Positions 7,800-16,643 of a DNA stretch of 64,000 bases are shown here, piece by piece. Below the pieces are notes generated by a model. The model was not told where the DNA came from. It did no database searches and worked only from the letters and a program-made list of their open reading frames with translations. How positions within the stretch are numbered: the stretch's first letter is position 1; the number at the start of each line of letters is the position of its first letter. Both the position numbers and the translations under genes were made by a program. Origin of the DNA: a virus; IMG/VR virus record IMGVR_UViG_3300027816_000052, positions 64,480 through 128,479 of that record. One strand, 5' to 3'.

Positions 7800-9710
7800 T
7801 TATGCTTTAATTCCATACAATTTTATTGGTGCTGGTGCTGGTAATAAAACATTAACAACACCATTTTGAATGTCTTCGTTTTGCACTCCAGTGATTTCAG
7901 CAAATTTTGATGCTAACATTAAATTTGGACTACCATCTGGCATCGGTCCTGTTGGTAGTCCTAATCTTTGATATTCAGTGATAACATTTGTAAATGCTCT
8001 AGAATTGTCAAAGCCGGGTCTTAGTGGTGCCGCAGCTAAAAGAGGTGTTGGTATATAAAAAGGAGTACTTCTTGTTGCTAATGATAAAATTTGTAATATC
8101 TCATCAACAACACTCTTACATCTTCTATAATCAGAAACTAAATTTGCAACGACTAACGCTAATTCAATTAAAGATAAAATCATAGCATATCTTTTAGTAA
8201 TGGCATTTCTTGCTAAATCACCAATAATCGCTTGCACTAAAATTCTTAAATCTTTTACTATAATATCAAACAATTCTTTAACAAAAATTGCAAAAATTTT
8301 AGAGGTTAAATTAACCATTAATTTAATATTCTTTTTTATAAATTCGGTTAAATTGGTGAACTCATAAACAAATGTTTTACCTAATGCTAATGACATAACA
8401 ACAAAAGGAAAAAGAATTTTTGGTGTTAAAAGTGCTAAAACAACCGCTCTAGGTAATGATTTTAATATATCTGTATTAATACTAACTTCTAGTCCTGTCG
8501 GTAAAGTAATACCGCCCCATCCTTGGCTTTGTAATAAAGTCTGAGTTAATGAATCTGTTATATTATCTTCAGCATTTGGGTCCGAAACAAAGTTCATTTG
8601 ATTAATTAAATCAAATAAAGAATCGATATCCACAGGAAATTTAACATTATCACAATCAGTAAATTCAACAACACCTAACTGAATATCTGATATTCTAGCA
8701 TCAATAGTTCTTAAATCAATTTCCGTTAATTCAAAAAAACTTTGGTCAATTGCGTCAACTTCTGGTGTTTTTGCAATTCCGCTAACATCAATTTCACGAT
8801 TAAAATCAAAACATAACCCTAAAATTCTTTGCAAACGAAGTAAAAATTTACTTTGTTCCTCCATATCCGACATAAGTTTAATTGATATTGCGCCAGTCAA
8901 TATTTCAATAATTTGAGCTAAGATATTTTTCGACTCAATCACTTTTATTTTTCTAAAGTAGTCAGCAAAAAATTCGGATACTTTTGGGTTTGGTCTATTA
9001 CCCAATGTAACAATAAACGATTCGGTTTGATAATTAAATGGTGGTGGTAATGTTGCTGTTGGGTTAAAGGTAATATCAAATAATGATTGATTAGAGTAAC
9101 CTAAATAGGATGAACCAAAATTCTGATTAAAATAATTAGGGTTTGTGTTTTGTGTTGCATAATAAAAACTTCTATTTAAACTGAACGGTGATGTTCCAAT
9201 CGATGTACTATCCGATTTTTCATAAAAAAGTTTACCAGTTACTGAATTCGGTTCTTGTTTAAGTTGTTTAAATAAATCAATCGACCAAAGAGGTACTGTG
9301 ACCTGTATTCCCTGTTGATATTCTTCTTGCTCAGAACAACCAAGAGCATTTATCATCTCATCCTGTAAAAGTTTCATTATTTTTGGACTACTTCTATTTG
9401 CTGAAGCAATTAATGCTTTTTTAATATAGTTAAGTGTTGTTGAGTTACCCTGAGCACCTCTTCCGTTCGGATTAAATTTCGCAAAATCTAAAAGTCTATC
9501 AAATTGATTTTTTACCTCCTGTTCATATTTTTTAGTCACGTTACTTAACCCATCCGGTAAGCCTTTATTAACGAGCCTATCGGCCTGTGTTAAGTTATTA
9601 CCAGCGGACTTTTTTAAACTTTTAATATCGTCAGTGACTTGCTTATATGTTGCATAAGCCTTACTCTTCTCTTCAACTTCCCTATAAGAGCTTTCTAAAT
9701 CTGCCGCCAT
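7800..9710 (-). CDS. Putative virion (baseplate/hub-associated) structural protein, 636 aa
   Basis: The first ~100 residues are helical and charged. Residues ~130-250 are beta-rich with many Asn/Gln. The C-terminal third has strongly hydrophobic helices, about residues 420-460 (VVLALLTPKILFPFVVMSLAL) and 520-545 (MILSLIELALVVANLV), ending in a Pro/Ala-rich tail (LLPAPAPIKLYGIKA). The position directly upstream of the gp5-like spike suggests a baseplate component. The hydrophobic helices could insert in the host inner membrane, as hub or tape-measure proteins do. I cannot map it to a specific T4 protein. Confidence 0.55.
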   Translation of the reverse strand: MAADLESSYREVEEKSKAYATYKQVTDDIKSLKKSAGNNLTQADRLVNKGLPDGLSNVTKKYEQEVKNQFDRLLDFAKFNPNGRGAQGNSTTLNYIKKALIASANRSSPKIMKLLQDEMINALGCSEQEEYQQGIQVTVPLWSIDLFKQLKQEPNSVTGKLFYEKSDSTSIGTSPFSLNRSFYYATQNTNPNYFNQNFGSSYLGYSNQSLFDITFNPTATLPPPFNYQTESFIVTLGNRPNPKVSEFFADYFRKIKVIESKNILAQIIEILTGAISIKLMSDMEEQSKFLLRLQRILGLCFDFNREIDVSGIAKTPEVDAIDQSFFELTEIDLRTIDARISDIQLGVVEFTDCDNVKFPVDIDSLFDLINQMNFVSDPNAEDNITDSLTQTLLQSQGWGGITLPTGLEVSINTDILKSLPRAVVLALLTPKILFPFVVMSLALGKTFVYEFTNLTEFIKKNIKLMVNLTSKIFAIFVKELFDIIVKDLRILVQAIIGDLARNAITKRYAMILSLIELALVVANLVSDYRRCKSVVDEILQILSLATRSTPFYIPTPLLAAAPLRPGFDNSRAFTNVITEYQRLGLPTGPMPDGSPNLMLASKFAEITGVQNEDIQNGVVNVLLPAPAPIKLYGIKA

Positions 9711-9719
9711 AATAAATAA

Positions 9720-10088
9720 TTATTTTAACTTATATGACGTATTGTCAGAAATATTCTCAATATCTTTTTTCATTAAGTTTTCAATTAATGTTGGATCAAT
9801 GTCAGCTAAATTATAATCCTCTTGTTTTCCGGAGCTTTTTTCCCAAATGGACGCTTGTAATTTAGCTAAGGATAGTTTTTTTTCAACAACATCATTAATT
9901 ATTTTTTGTTGTTTTTCAATAACCGGCCCAATCGTTTGCATGTCCTCAGGATCCTTTAACATTACCAACATTTTATTTTGAATTCTAATAGCGGTATTTC
10001 TCTGCTCAACGAGTTCGTTGTAGATTTCCTGCATCATTGCAAGAATCGATTCCTTTGTTAGATTTATTTCTTTTTTCTTCCCTGACAT
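9720..10088 (-). CDS. Coiled-coil hypothetical protein, 122 aa
   Basis: A mostly helical, charged protein (KESILAMMQEIYNELVEQ, then a long amphipathic helix through RTAIRIQNKMLVML and KQQKIINDVVEKKLSLAKLQ). It follows the sigma-like gene and precedes virion genes on the same strand, 10 bases from the next start. Its ATG follows an exact ATATTTATA motif by 3 bases, as in the LRR-like genes. A baseplate or chaperone role is possible but unproven. Confidence 0.55.
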   Translation of the reverse strand: MSGKKKEINLTKESILAMMQEIYNELVEQRNTAIRIQNKMLVMLKDPEDMQTIGPVIEKQQKIINDVVEKKLSLAKLQASIWEKSSGKQEDYNLADIDPTLIENLMKKDIENISDNTSYKLK

Positions 10089-10091
10089 AAT

Positions 10092-10100
10092 TATAAATAT
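10092..10100 (-). promoter_or_regulatory. Candidate late promoter ATATTTATA
   Basis: Exact ATATTTATA followed by ATT and then the ATG of the 9720-10088 gene, overlapping the stop codon of the upstream sigma-like gene. The 3-base gap to the start would imply a nearly leaderless transcript if this is a -10 element. Confidence 0.45.
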
Positions 10101-10831
10101 TAGTCTAACATATTTTTTAAAGTACCATTATATAGTATTTTAAACTTCTTTATTGAAATTCGTATTTCTTTTGTTGATAAATTTGTTAGTTCTCTTAGTG
10201 TTAATAAAATTAAATTTTTATTAAATTTATTATTTCTTGTTTCATAAAATAAAGATTGATAATTTGAAAATAACTCTATTAGACCATATGCTAATTTTTT
10301 TTCATTCTCATTTAGATTTGAATTTTCCGCAAAATTGATTAAATCAGATAAATATGTTTTAACAATATCTTCTTCATCAATTTCATAATTCTCTATTAAA
10401 TAAGACATTTCATAATTATTCTCTAGACTACTACATACATCTTCATAAGAAATTTTTTTATTTTTTTCTTTCTGATCTTTAATGATTTGACCCATTAAAT
10501 AATTTTTACAAATTGTGCCAAAATAAGAATATGCTTTCTTTTCTCTTGACGGTTTGAATTTATCAACTTTAGTCATTAAAAAAGAATGTGTGTCTGTATG
10601 AATTTCTTTAAAATCCATATCTTTTCTATATAACTTATATCTTCTTATGATAGAAGATATCATTTTGTCAAGAGGGTGTCTTAAATACTCGTTGTATATC
10701 TTATTCTTTTCTTCAATTGTTGTTGCGGATAAGAACACTCTAACCGCGTGTTCTTGTTCCTCACCAAAATAATTTTCTTTTTCTATTTGTTCACCTCCTG
10801 TTTTAGTAACCTTTTTTGGTTTTACAGGCAT
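10100..10831 (-). CDS. 55: Late-transcription sigma factor, T4 gp55-like
   Basis: A 243-residue protein with a sigma region 2-like layout: a helix with DKMISSIIRRYKLYRK, then FKEIHTDTHSFLMTKVDKF, then KKAYSYFGTICKNYLMGQIIKDQKEK, which matches the A-Y-x-Y-F/I-x-x-x-C ... R/I-K-K-x-K pattern of T4 gp55 around its core-binding and -10-binding segment. No region 4 helix-turn-helix is obvious, as in gp55. Such factors direct host RNA polymerase to short TATA-like late promoters and depend on the sliding clamp (established for T4). The recurring ATATTTATA motif here is the natural candidate target. It overlaps the upstream glycosyltransferase by one base. Confidence 0.65.
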   Translation of the reverse strand: MPVKPKKVTKTGGEQIEKENYFGEEQEHAVRVFLSATTIEEKNKIYNEYLRHPLDKMISSIIRRYKLYRKDMDFKEIHTDTHSFLMTKVDKFKPSREKKAYSYFGTICKNYLMGQIIKDQKEKNKKISYEDVCSSLENNYEMSYLIENYEIDEEDIVKTYLSDLINFAENSNLNENEKKLAYGLIELFSNYQSLFYETRNNKFNKNLILLTLRELTNLSTKEIRISIKKFKILYNGTLKNMLD

Positions 10832-11637
10832 TAAACTTCTTGTTGTTCATATTTTATGCTTCTATCTTTTGTGAAGAAATATTCTTTTTTAGCAATATTC
10901 ACCCAGAATTTAACCTCGTCTTCAGTAAGGACATTTTCACCATTCTTATAATTCCAAAAAATAGAACCTTCTCTTAAATTAATGTGTTTATAACCAACTC
11001 TAGGTATAGTCATTATTTTTGCTGAGTTATATGTCATTCTTAACAAGAACTCATAAACGAAGGTTAATTTCATTGATGCTTTGAACATTCCAAATTCCAT
11101 TACTTTGTCACGTTTAATAACCATTCCAGATGTTTGGAAATTTTGATAATTTTGTAATGTTTCATTTGTTAAAATACCCATTTCCATTGCAAAGTTCGCA
11201 GCAAATGTTGCTTCATTCGTGAAACCCGCAAAAGTACCCTTCGAGTCAACATCAACAACAATTGGAAGAAATGCTTGAACATCTGGATAGATTTCAGCAT
11301 ATTTCTTAACATTTTTAAACCAAATGCTAGAGTATTCATCATCAAATTCAAAAAATGAAACCCATTCAGATGATGACGATTCAATACCTAAGTTAACTTG
11401 GGATGCAAAGTTTGGAGTTTCGTTATATTCAACAAGTTTAACATTTAACTCACCAAAATCAGTTTCTTTTAGTTTACCAACTAACTGTTCCTCAGTTGTA
11501 TGTACGATAATTAATTCGTTAATACCAACTTGTTGTGTCTGTAATGATTTAATTGCTTTTTCAAAATATTCATTAAAATCTTTTACCAAAGCTGATTTAA
11601 TTGGTAAAATGACGGATACGTTTAATTTGTTTTCCAT
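10831..11637 (-). CDS. Glycosyltransferase, GT2-like (GT-A fold)
   Basis: The N terminus NVSVILPIK ... YFEKAIKSLQTQ is the standard GT2 nucleotide-sugar-binding start. Then LIIVHTTEEQ, a segment NLGIESSSSEWVSFFEFDDEYS holding the metal-binding acidic motif (E/D-F-D-D), and downstream GMVIKRDKVMEFGMF, the usual acceptor-side element. It is cytosolic and soluble, with no membrane segment. Its start is one base from the GT-B gene 11639-12706, so the two are probably one transcription unit acting on the same glycan. Donor and acceptor cannot be told from sequence. Confidence 0.75.
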   Translation of the reverse strand: MENKLNVSVILPIKSALVKDFNEYFEKAIKSLQTQQVGINELIIVHTTEEQLVGKLKETDFGELNVKLVEYNETPNFASQVNLGIESSSSEWVSFFEFDDEYSSIWFKNVKKYAEIYPDVQAFLPIVVDVDSKGTFAGFTNEATFAANFAMEMGILTNETLQNYQNFQTSGMVIKRDKVMEFGMFKASMKLTFVYEFLLRMTYNSAKIMTIPRVGYKHINLREGSIFWNYKNGENVLTEDEVKFWVNIAKKEYFFTKDRSIKYEQQEV

Positions 11638-11638
11638 G

Positions 11639-12706
11639 TTATGCTTCGACTGTTTCGTTAAGTTTATTTAATTGTGAGACAAATGATTCCTTTCTTGAAT
11701 TTAAATAAGAATCAAAAAGTTCAATTACTTTATTATCAAACTTTTCAGCATCTGAGAATTGTGCTGCGGTTTTTTCAATTTCATCAAATAGTTCTGGTTT
11801 AATATTATCTTCAATCCAGTTTTGAACAAAATCAGCGGTAATATCAGCTAACTGTGTTGGGTTTTCCAACCAAATACCATTTTCTTCTTTCATCCAAGAA
11901 GGAACCAAATTTGGGACTTGTCCAATAACCGGAACACCAACCTTCATTGACTCCAATGGGAATGTACCAAAAGCACTTGTTGGGTCAATCCAAACGGAAA
12001 GGAAGCAATCTTTCAATCCATTTGCGAATTCTTTTTCAGTTAAACCTCTTAAATCTCTAAATGTGACCCATCTAAACTGGGGATATTTTAAGTAGAATGT
12101 TTTAATGAAATTTAAACCATCTCTTTGCTCTCTAGCATGTACAGCAACAATCGGTTTTGCGGGAAGAGTTGCTTTTTCAAAAGTGTCGGGAATATATGGT
12201 TCCAAAATATCAATTGAAGCGGTTTTCATTATTTTTGAAATGAAATCCTTTTGAGTTTCAGAAGTTGTAATACACTTAACAAAACCATATTGCATCCAAG
12301 TTGCACCCGGTTGTAGTGTTTCCATCATATGGTCATATGCTTGACAAAGAACAATTTTACCGCAAGGTAAGTTTTTAACTTGGTCCATAACGAAAGCAAA
12401 TATTTCCGGAATTACAAGATAATCTTCGGGTGAAATTTCTAAGCTAGTACCCTCAATAGATTTGTGTGGAAGTTCCTTCATATAATCATCACCCAACCAA
12501 TTTGCAACACCAACATAATCGGGTTTTTCATGAAGAATTATTGCATTATAACCCGCTCTTTTTAAGGTTAACGCCATTTGATAAATATATCTAATGGAAC
12601 CTTTAGCATTTCCTTTAGTATCTTGAACAAAGAAATAAATTTTAGAATTTTTTTGTTCTATATTTGAAATAGAATTTTTTAATTTTTCAACAACACTATT
12701 ATCCAT
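11639..12706 (-). CDS. Glycosyltransferase, GT-B fold
   Basis: The two-domain layout is visible: an N-terminal Rossmann part (KIYFFVQDTKGNAKGSIRYIYQMALTLKRAGY) and a C-terminal part with VSVWIDPTSAFGTFPLESMKVGVPVIGQ, the E-x(n)-G-x-P-V/I element that binds the nucleotide-sugar phosphates in GT4-type enzymes, followed by a C-terminal helix. Length (355) is normal for the fold. It lies in an unbroken minus-strand run with the GT2-like gene and two small genes upstream. The similar short GT-B gene at 25295-26544 suggests two enzymes of related architecture. Confidence 0.7.
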   Translation of the reverse strand: MDNSVVEKLKNSISNIEQKNSKIYFFVQDTKGNAKGSIRYIYQMALTLKRAGYNAIILHEKPDYVGVANWLGDDYMKELPHKSIEGTSLEISPEDYLVIPEIFAFVMDQVKNLPCGKIVLCQAYDHMMETLQPGATWMQYGFVKCITTSETQKDFISKIMKTASIDILEPYIPDTFEKATLPAKPIVAVHAREQRDGLNFIKTFYLKYPQFRWVTFRDLRGLTEKEFANGLKDCFLSVWIDPTSAFGTFPLESMKVGVPVIGQVPNLVPSWMKEENGIWLENPTQLADITADFVQNWIEDNIKPELFDEIEKTAAQFSDAEKFDNKVIELFDSYLNSRKESFVSQLNKLNETVEA

Positions 12707-12707
12707 A

Positions 12708-12968
12708 TTAAATTTTGTTAAGTATTTTATGTTTTATTAATGTATTAAAAGCTAGCTTAAAGGGAATAGAAATTGATTGTCCTTTTAAACCTAATGTTTC
12801 ATCAATTTGTTCTTCATTAGAAAGAATGACTTCAATCATCGCTTTAATAACTTCAAATTTAACCGCGCTTATACTGAGTTCAGTTCCACCAGATACGCTT
12901 GGTAATGCGACATATTCATCAAATTGGTCTATGTCAATGTAATATGCGTCTCCAAAAAGTTTAATCAT
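12708..12968 (-). CDS. Hypothetical protein, 86 aa
   Basis: A short alpha/beta protein (FGDAYYIDIDQFDEYV, then VKFEVIKAMIEVILSNEEQID). Its start overlaps the upstream HAD-like gene and its stop is 2 bases from the glycosyltransferase downstream, so it is cotranscribed. No family recognised and no catalytic motif. Confidence 0.55.
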   Translation of the reverse strand: MIKLFGDAYYIDIDQFDEYVALPSVSGGTELSISAVKFEVIKAMIEVILSNEEQIDETLGLKGQSISIPFKLAFNTLIKHKILNKI

Positions 12969-13629
12969 TTTTTAATGTTTTAATAATTCCTTCCAATTCC
13001 TTAATTTTATTTATTTCGTATTTTGAAGGAATATGTTTATTATATTCTTGATTGAATTTTATAACTGTTTTGTTGGATGGGTGATTTACGAGTAAGTCAG
13101 GGTTAGCTGTGATTAGAACATCAATTTCATCCCACATTGAATTGATTGTGGAATTACTGTAAAATCTTATGGTCTCAATTAAGCAACCAAACTTGGACAA
13201 AAAGAATAATGAAGCTGGTTTTGATTTACCGATTTCATCTGAAACAATAACCAAATCATGTTCATCTCGCAAATTTCGATAAATATCATTTAAATCATTA
13301 AATGAGAAGTATTCAATAGAGGGCGCATGACCAAATATTTGCATGGGAAATTCTTCGTACATAAATGAGTATAATTCATCATCATTTCTAAATGCGAAAT
13401 GTTCTTTAAGATTTAAAGACGTTATTGGTCTTTTTATTTCATAGGTAAAGTTATCTTCAGCACTTACTTCGGTAAATGTTGCTTCATCAGTATCTAAACT
13501 GGACTCACCTTCATGTTGTTTTAATGGTTGTTCTTCAACATCTTGCTCAAGATAGGTTTTTTCATAGATTTGAACAATCTTACCAAGAGTATCTCTTAAA
13601 ACACCATTTAATTCAATACCAATTCTCAT
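12961..13629 (-). CDS. HAD-like protein with an altered active-site motif
   Basis: The overall layout is that of small HAD phosphatases: a first strand IGIELNGVLRDT, an inserted cap of about 100 residues rich in Glu/Asp, then DLVIVSDEIGKSKPASLFFLSKF (motifs II/III with the conserved Lys) and IDVLITANPDLLV (motif IV region). In active enzymes motif I is D-x-D-G-x; here it reads E-L-N-G-V, so both aspartates, including the nucleophile, are changed. It is likely a non-catalytic relative, perhaps a scaffold or sensor (inference). It heads the 13629-10831 minus-strand unit. Confidence 0.6.
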   Translation of the reverse strand: MRIGIELNGVLRDTLGKIVQIYEKTYLEQDVEEQPLKQHEGESSLDTDEATFTEVSAEDNFTYEIKRPITSLNLKEHFAFRNDDELYSFMYEEFPMQIFGHAPSIEYFSFNDLNDIYRNLRDEHDLVIVSDEIGKSKPASLFFLSKFGCLIETIRFYSNSTINSMWDEIDVLITANPDLLVNHPSNKTVIKFNQEYNKHIPSKYEINKIKELEGIIKTLKND

Positions 13630-13662
13630 TAATACTTTTTATGAAAAATTAAAAAGTAATTT

Positions 13663-13682
13663 TAATAACTAAATAGTTATTA
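13663..13682. promoter_or_regulatory. Inverted repeat in a divergent intergenic region
   Basis: TAATAACT, a 4-base spacer AAAT, then AGTTATTA: an 8-base perfect inverted repeat between the divergent starts at 13629 and 13763. It has no T-run and could be an operator for either side. Confidence 0.3.
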
Positions 13683-13701
13683 TTTGTAAAACGATATTTT
13701 T

Positions 13702-13710
13702 CTATTTATA
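13702..13710 (+). promoter_or_regulatory. Candidate late promoter CTATTTATA
   Basis: TATTTATA about 52 bases before ATG 13763. A second, weaker near-match (AATTTATAATT) abuts the ATG itself. Confidence 0.3.
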
Positions 13711-13762
13711 TCTAAAATATAATTTTTATTTTATATTAAAAATAAACATATAATTTATAATT

Positions 13763-14056
13763 ATGGAAAAAATTGAACAGCATGAACTGTCTTTAAAAAT
13801 TAAAGCGATGTTTAATGATGAACGTAACAAGACAAAAAAAGAAGAAAGACCTGAATTCTTATTTTGTAATCACACAAAGGAAGTTAAACAAGTTTTAATT
13901 GATTCAGCGGATGTTATTTTTAATAAGTTACTTGATAGTTTATCTTATTGCGATGAGGGAACAATTAGAAATAACTTAAATTCATTTATAAATGATTTGG
14001 TTTTGTATGTAGAAAAAGAAGTTAATGCTATTCTTATTGAAGAAAAGAAAATTTAA
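13763..14056 (+). CDS. Hypothetical helical protein, 97 aa
   Basis: A charged, mainly helical protein with no motif I recognise; His and Cys are present (FLFCNHTKE) but no zinc pattern. It is a single-gene plus-strand unit framed by a candidate promoter and a strong convergent terminator at 14075-14109, which supports it as a real gene. Confidence 0.6.
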   Translation: MEKIEQHELSLKIKAMFNDERNKTKKEERPEFLFCNHTKEVKQVLIDSADVIFNKLLDSLSYCDEGTIRNNLNSFINDLVLYVEKEVNAILIEEKKI

Positions 14057-14074
14057 TAAAAAAGTTTAAAAACA

Positions 14075-14109
14075 AAAAATAAATCCCATAAATTGTGGGA
14101 TTTATTTTT
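14075..14109. terminator. Bidirectional intrinsic terminator
   Basis: A 14-base perfect stem (AAAAATAAATCCCA at 14075-14088, TGGGATTTATTTTT at 14096-14109) with a 7-base loop. A-tract on one side and T-tract on the other make it work for both the 13763 gene and the convergent PhoH gene. Confidence 0.85.
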
Positions 14110-14129
14110 TTAGAAAAACGAAGCAAAAA

Positions 14130-15950
14130 TTAAGATTGGTATCTTTTTAATATTTTGGATATTATAGGATTTCTGACAATATCTTCTTCGGTAAATTCAA
14201 ATAATCCGATTTCATCAATATTTTGTAATCTTTTCATTGCATCATATAAACCCGATTTTTCTAATTGTTTAAATTTATCAGATTGCTCAACATCACCAAT
14301 TATAAAGAATTTACTATTATGACCTATTCTTGTTAAAATAAGTTTCATTTCCGCAGGTGTACAGTTTTGACTTTCTTCAAGAAGTAAAATTGAATTTTCA
14401 ACCGAAATTCCGCGAATAAATGAAATTGACATAACTTCAATTATGTTAAAAAACTCTAATTTACCAGCAACACCTTCACCTAATATTTTATTTAATAAAT
14501 AAAATGATGCGTACATATATGGGTTCATTTTTTCTCGTTCATTTCCCGGAAGCGAACCTAACCTGCTTTCACCACCCTCTACGGCTGGTCGTATAATTAT
14601 AATTTTTTCATATGGTGTTGTGGGATCTAATATTAATTCTATTGCAGTTCTTAATGTGAGGTGTGAATTATGTGTAACTATAAAATTATCCGTTAAATAA
14701 AGACCTTTTTCTGAATTAACAGTAATACATTTAGCTTCTTTATTACCAATAAATTCAACATTTGTTATATATCGTTTTGGTAAATATCTACTTTTTGGTT
14801 TGACCAATTTTAATTTTCTTTTTAATCTAAAAGGAGTAATTTCGTTTGGTAAACAAATACATAATTCGTATGCTAATAATCCCATAATTTTTTCGCCTTC
14901 TTTATTTCTATAAAATGGTTGTTTTAACCATCTTTTAACAACACCACCTAAACTATTAACTAAAAAAACCATATCATCTGCTAATTTTTTAGATGTGGTT
15001 GTAAAAAATACTGAACCAGATTTTGAATCTACTGTACCGTCAGTATCCATTAGACCTTGTAATAGAGAAATTCTATTTTCAATCGAATTGAACATATATT
15101 CATAAGGTATAAATTTATTTTCACTTTTTTTATAAAGTAAATTTAATTGGTTTAGCTCATTCAAAAATTCGTTTTTCCCGTTCTCACCAATAATTGAATA
15201 TTTATATTTACCTTTTGGTTTGTTTAGGTGAATATTTTCTGGAATTAAAGCTTTTATGTTCTCAACAATTTCATTATCTGCACATGTAAACGTAATGTAT
15301 TGTGTTAATCCCCCATCACCAATAAGTACCCCCAATATATATGGGTCAATTAATAATTTTTGTTCATTAAATTGAACAGGTTTTGTAACTGGAATTGAAT
15401 GATTTTTATCACCTCTTTTTGTTGTTAATGTTTCTTTAATTTTTTTTAGTGTTTTAACACTATAATCTTTTGGTGAAGAAATTCTTTTATTTAATCTATT
15501 TTCACCGACTCGTTTTCTGGCATTTCTCTCATAATAAGTTTTTGTATACCATAAATGATCTTCACATGATTCGGTAAAAGTACCGTCATTAAATAATACT
15601 CTATAAATCGGCTTTTCCCCTTGTGGATGAACCGCAATAACCTCAACCGGGTTTCCATTTTCATCAATAACAAAATCTCCTACGACTATATCACCCATAT
15701 TAACCATTCCGGTGGGTGTAATTATTTTGGCATCAATTGGTTGTGCTTTTCCTGTACCAGCACTTCCTGAACAAATTGTAATTTCTTTTTCTTTTAAGAG
15801 TTGATAAAATTTTTTTTGGTTTTCGTTTAAAAATTTTTCTTTTGGTCTTTTTGTTATGATATTAGCAATTAAATCTTTCTTATTTATTTCCTTTGGTTCT
15901 TCAGGAACTTGATTTACCGTTTTTGGTTTTGCTTTTTGTTTTGCTGGCAT
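14130..15950 (-). CDS. phoH: PhoH-like ATPase interrupted by an intein
   Basis: The host protein is a PhoH-type P-loop ATPase. The Walker A GSAGTGK is at residues 62-68 and continues as SHLTLRTA after the intein at 429. Then come IIIIRPAVEGGESRLGSLPGNEREKMNPY (quoted as IIIIRPAVEGG and LGSLPG...NPY) and a Walker B SILLLEESQNCTPAEMK with FFIIGDVEQSD, all hallmarks of the family. The spliced protein would be 246 residues. PhoH proteins are common in phages and are proposed to act on RNA or in phosphate-stress metabolism, but the role is not settled. The gene has its own upstream motif at 15984 and ends at a strong terminator. Confidence 0.9.
   Translation of the reverse strand: MPAKQKAKPKTVNQVPEEPKEINKKDLIANIITKRPKEKFLNENQKKFYQLLKEKEITICSGSAGTGKAQPIDAKIITPTGMVNMGDIVVGDFVIDENGNPVEVIAVHPQGEKPIYRVLFNDGTFTESCEDHLWYTKTYYERNARKRVGENRLNKRISSPKDYSVKTLKKIKETLTTKRGDKNHSIPVTKPVQFNEQKLLIDPYILGVLIGDGGLTQYITFTCADNEIVENIKALIPENIHLNKPKGKYKYSIIGENGKNEFLNELNQLNLLYKKSENKFIPYEYMFNSIENRISLLQGLMDTDGTVDSKSGSVFFTTTSKKLADDMVFLVNSLGGVVKRWLKQPFYRNKEGEKIMGLLAYELCICLPNEITPFRLKRKLKLVKPKSRYLPKRYITNVEFIGNKEAKCITVNSEKGLYLTDNFIVTHNSHLTLRTAIELILDPTTPYEKIIIIRPAVEGGESRLGSLPGNEREKMNPYMYASFYLLNKILGEGVAGKLEFFNIIEVMSISFIRGISVENSILLLEESQNCTPAEMKLILTRIGHNSKFFIIGDVEQSDKFKQLEKSGLYDAMKRLQNIDEIGLFEFTEEDIVRNPIISKILKRYQS
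14667..15746 (-). other. Intein (class 2, Ala-1) with LAGLIDADG endonuclease
   Basis: A 360-residue in-frame insertion between K68 and S429 of the PhoH Walker A. It begins AQPIDAKIITPTG, an Ala at position 1 rather than Cys/Ser, and ends IVTHN followed by Ser as the +1 nucleophile, with the penultimate His and terminal Asn in place. The B block is CEDHLWYT-like (ESCEDHLWYT). Two dodecapeptides are visible, LGVLIGDGG and LQGLMDTDG, so the homing endonuclease is probably intact. Insertion at a nucleotide-binding loop is a typical site, since an empty allele cannot escape homing easily. Confidence 0.9.
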
Positions 15951-15983
15951 TAAATTTTTTGATTTTTTTAATTATTATTTATA

Positions 15984-15992
15984 TATAAATAT
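15984..15992 (-). promoter_or_regulatory. Candidate late promoter ATATTTATA
   Basis: Exact match on the minus strand, 33 bases before the PhoH ATG, in a very AT-rich 87-base gap between PhoH and the glycan island. Confidence 0.4.
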
Positions 15993-16037
15993 AAATCAAA
16001 ACTAAAGTAATAAAAATTATTACTAATGTTTTTTTAT

Positions 16038-16640
16038 TTAATTTTTAAACTTATATAAACATAAACCAACGGAATCAAATTTTAAATTATCAAAATTTGA
16101 ATTTTTTTTGTTTGCATGAAGTTGTTCTTGTAAAATCCATTTTTTAGATTTTTCCATGTAATCTTTTATGATTATGGATTTGGTTGAATAACCTTTATCA
16201 TACGGTCTATAATAATCCCAATCATGCATACAAAAATATGTTCCATCTTCTATATTTTGCTCTAATAATATGATATCATCATATGCTATATTTGGGTCTT
16301 CAGGTCCGTCAAACATTATAAAGTTGGGCTTAATATTTGATTCTAATAAATTGACGAGCATTTTTTGTGACTGCTCTTTAAAATACTTTACAAATGGAAA
16401 TTCATTAAAAAACTCTTCTGTTGGTTTTCTTATTGGATCACAAGTAAAAATTTTCGAATTTAAATTATTATTTTTTATTGATTGAGATATAAAATAAGTA
16501 GAACCTCCACCGTCACCAGTACCAACCTCAAAAATAATATTAGGTTTTATTTCCGAAATCCAATTATATAATTTATATCTTTCATATGGTAACATTTCAC
16601 CATTATATGTTATTTCTCTAAAATTTATTTTTTCATCCAT
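16038..16640 (-). CDS. Class I SAM-dependent methyltransferase
   Basis: Motif I is IIFEVGTGDGGGSTYF (E-V-G-x-G-x-G-G-S), followed by KIFTCDPIRK (acidic residue after strand 2) and NFIMFDGPED (strand 4), the Methyltransf_24-like arrangement of sugar or small-molecule O-methyltransferases. At 200 residues it is a single-domain enzyme. It is the last gene of an unbroken minus-strand run of nine sugar-modification genes (23148 to 16038), so it probably methylates a sugar in the same glycan. Confidence 0.7.
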   Translation of the reverse strand: MDEKINFREITYNGEMLPYERYKLYNWISEIKPNIIFEVGTGDGGGSTYFISQSIKNNNLNSKIFTCDPIRKPTEEFFNEFPFVKYFKEQSQKMLVNLLESNIKPNFIMFDGPEDPNIAYDDIILLEQNIEDGTYFCMHDWDYYRPYDKGYSTKSIIIKDYMEKSKKWILQEQLHANKKNSNFDNLKFDSVGLCLYKFKN

Positions 16641-16643
16641 ACT

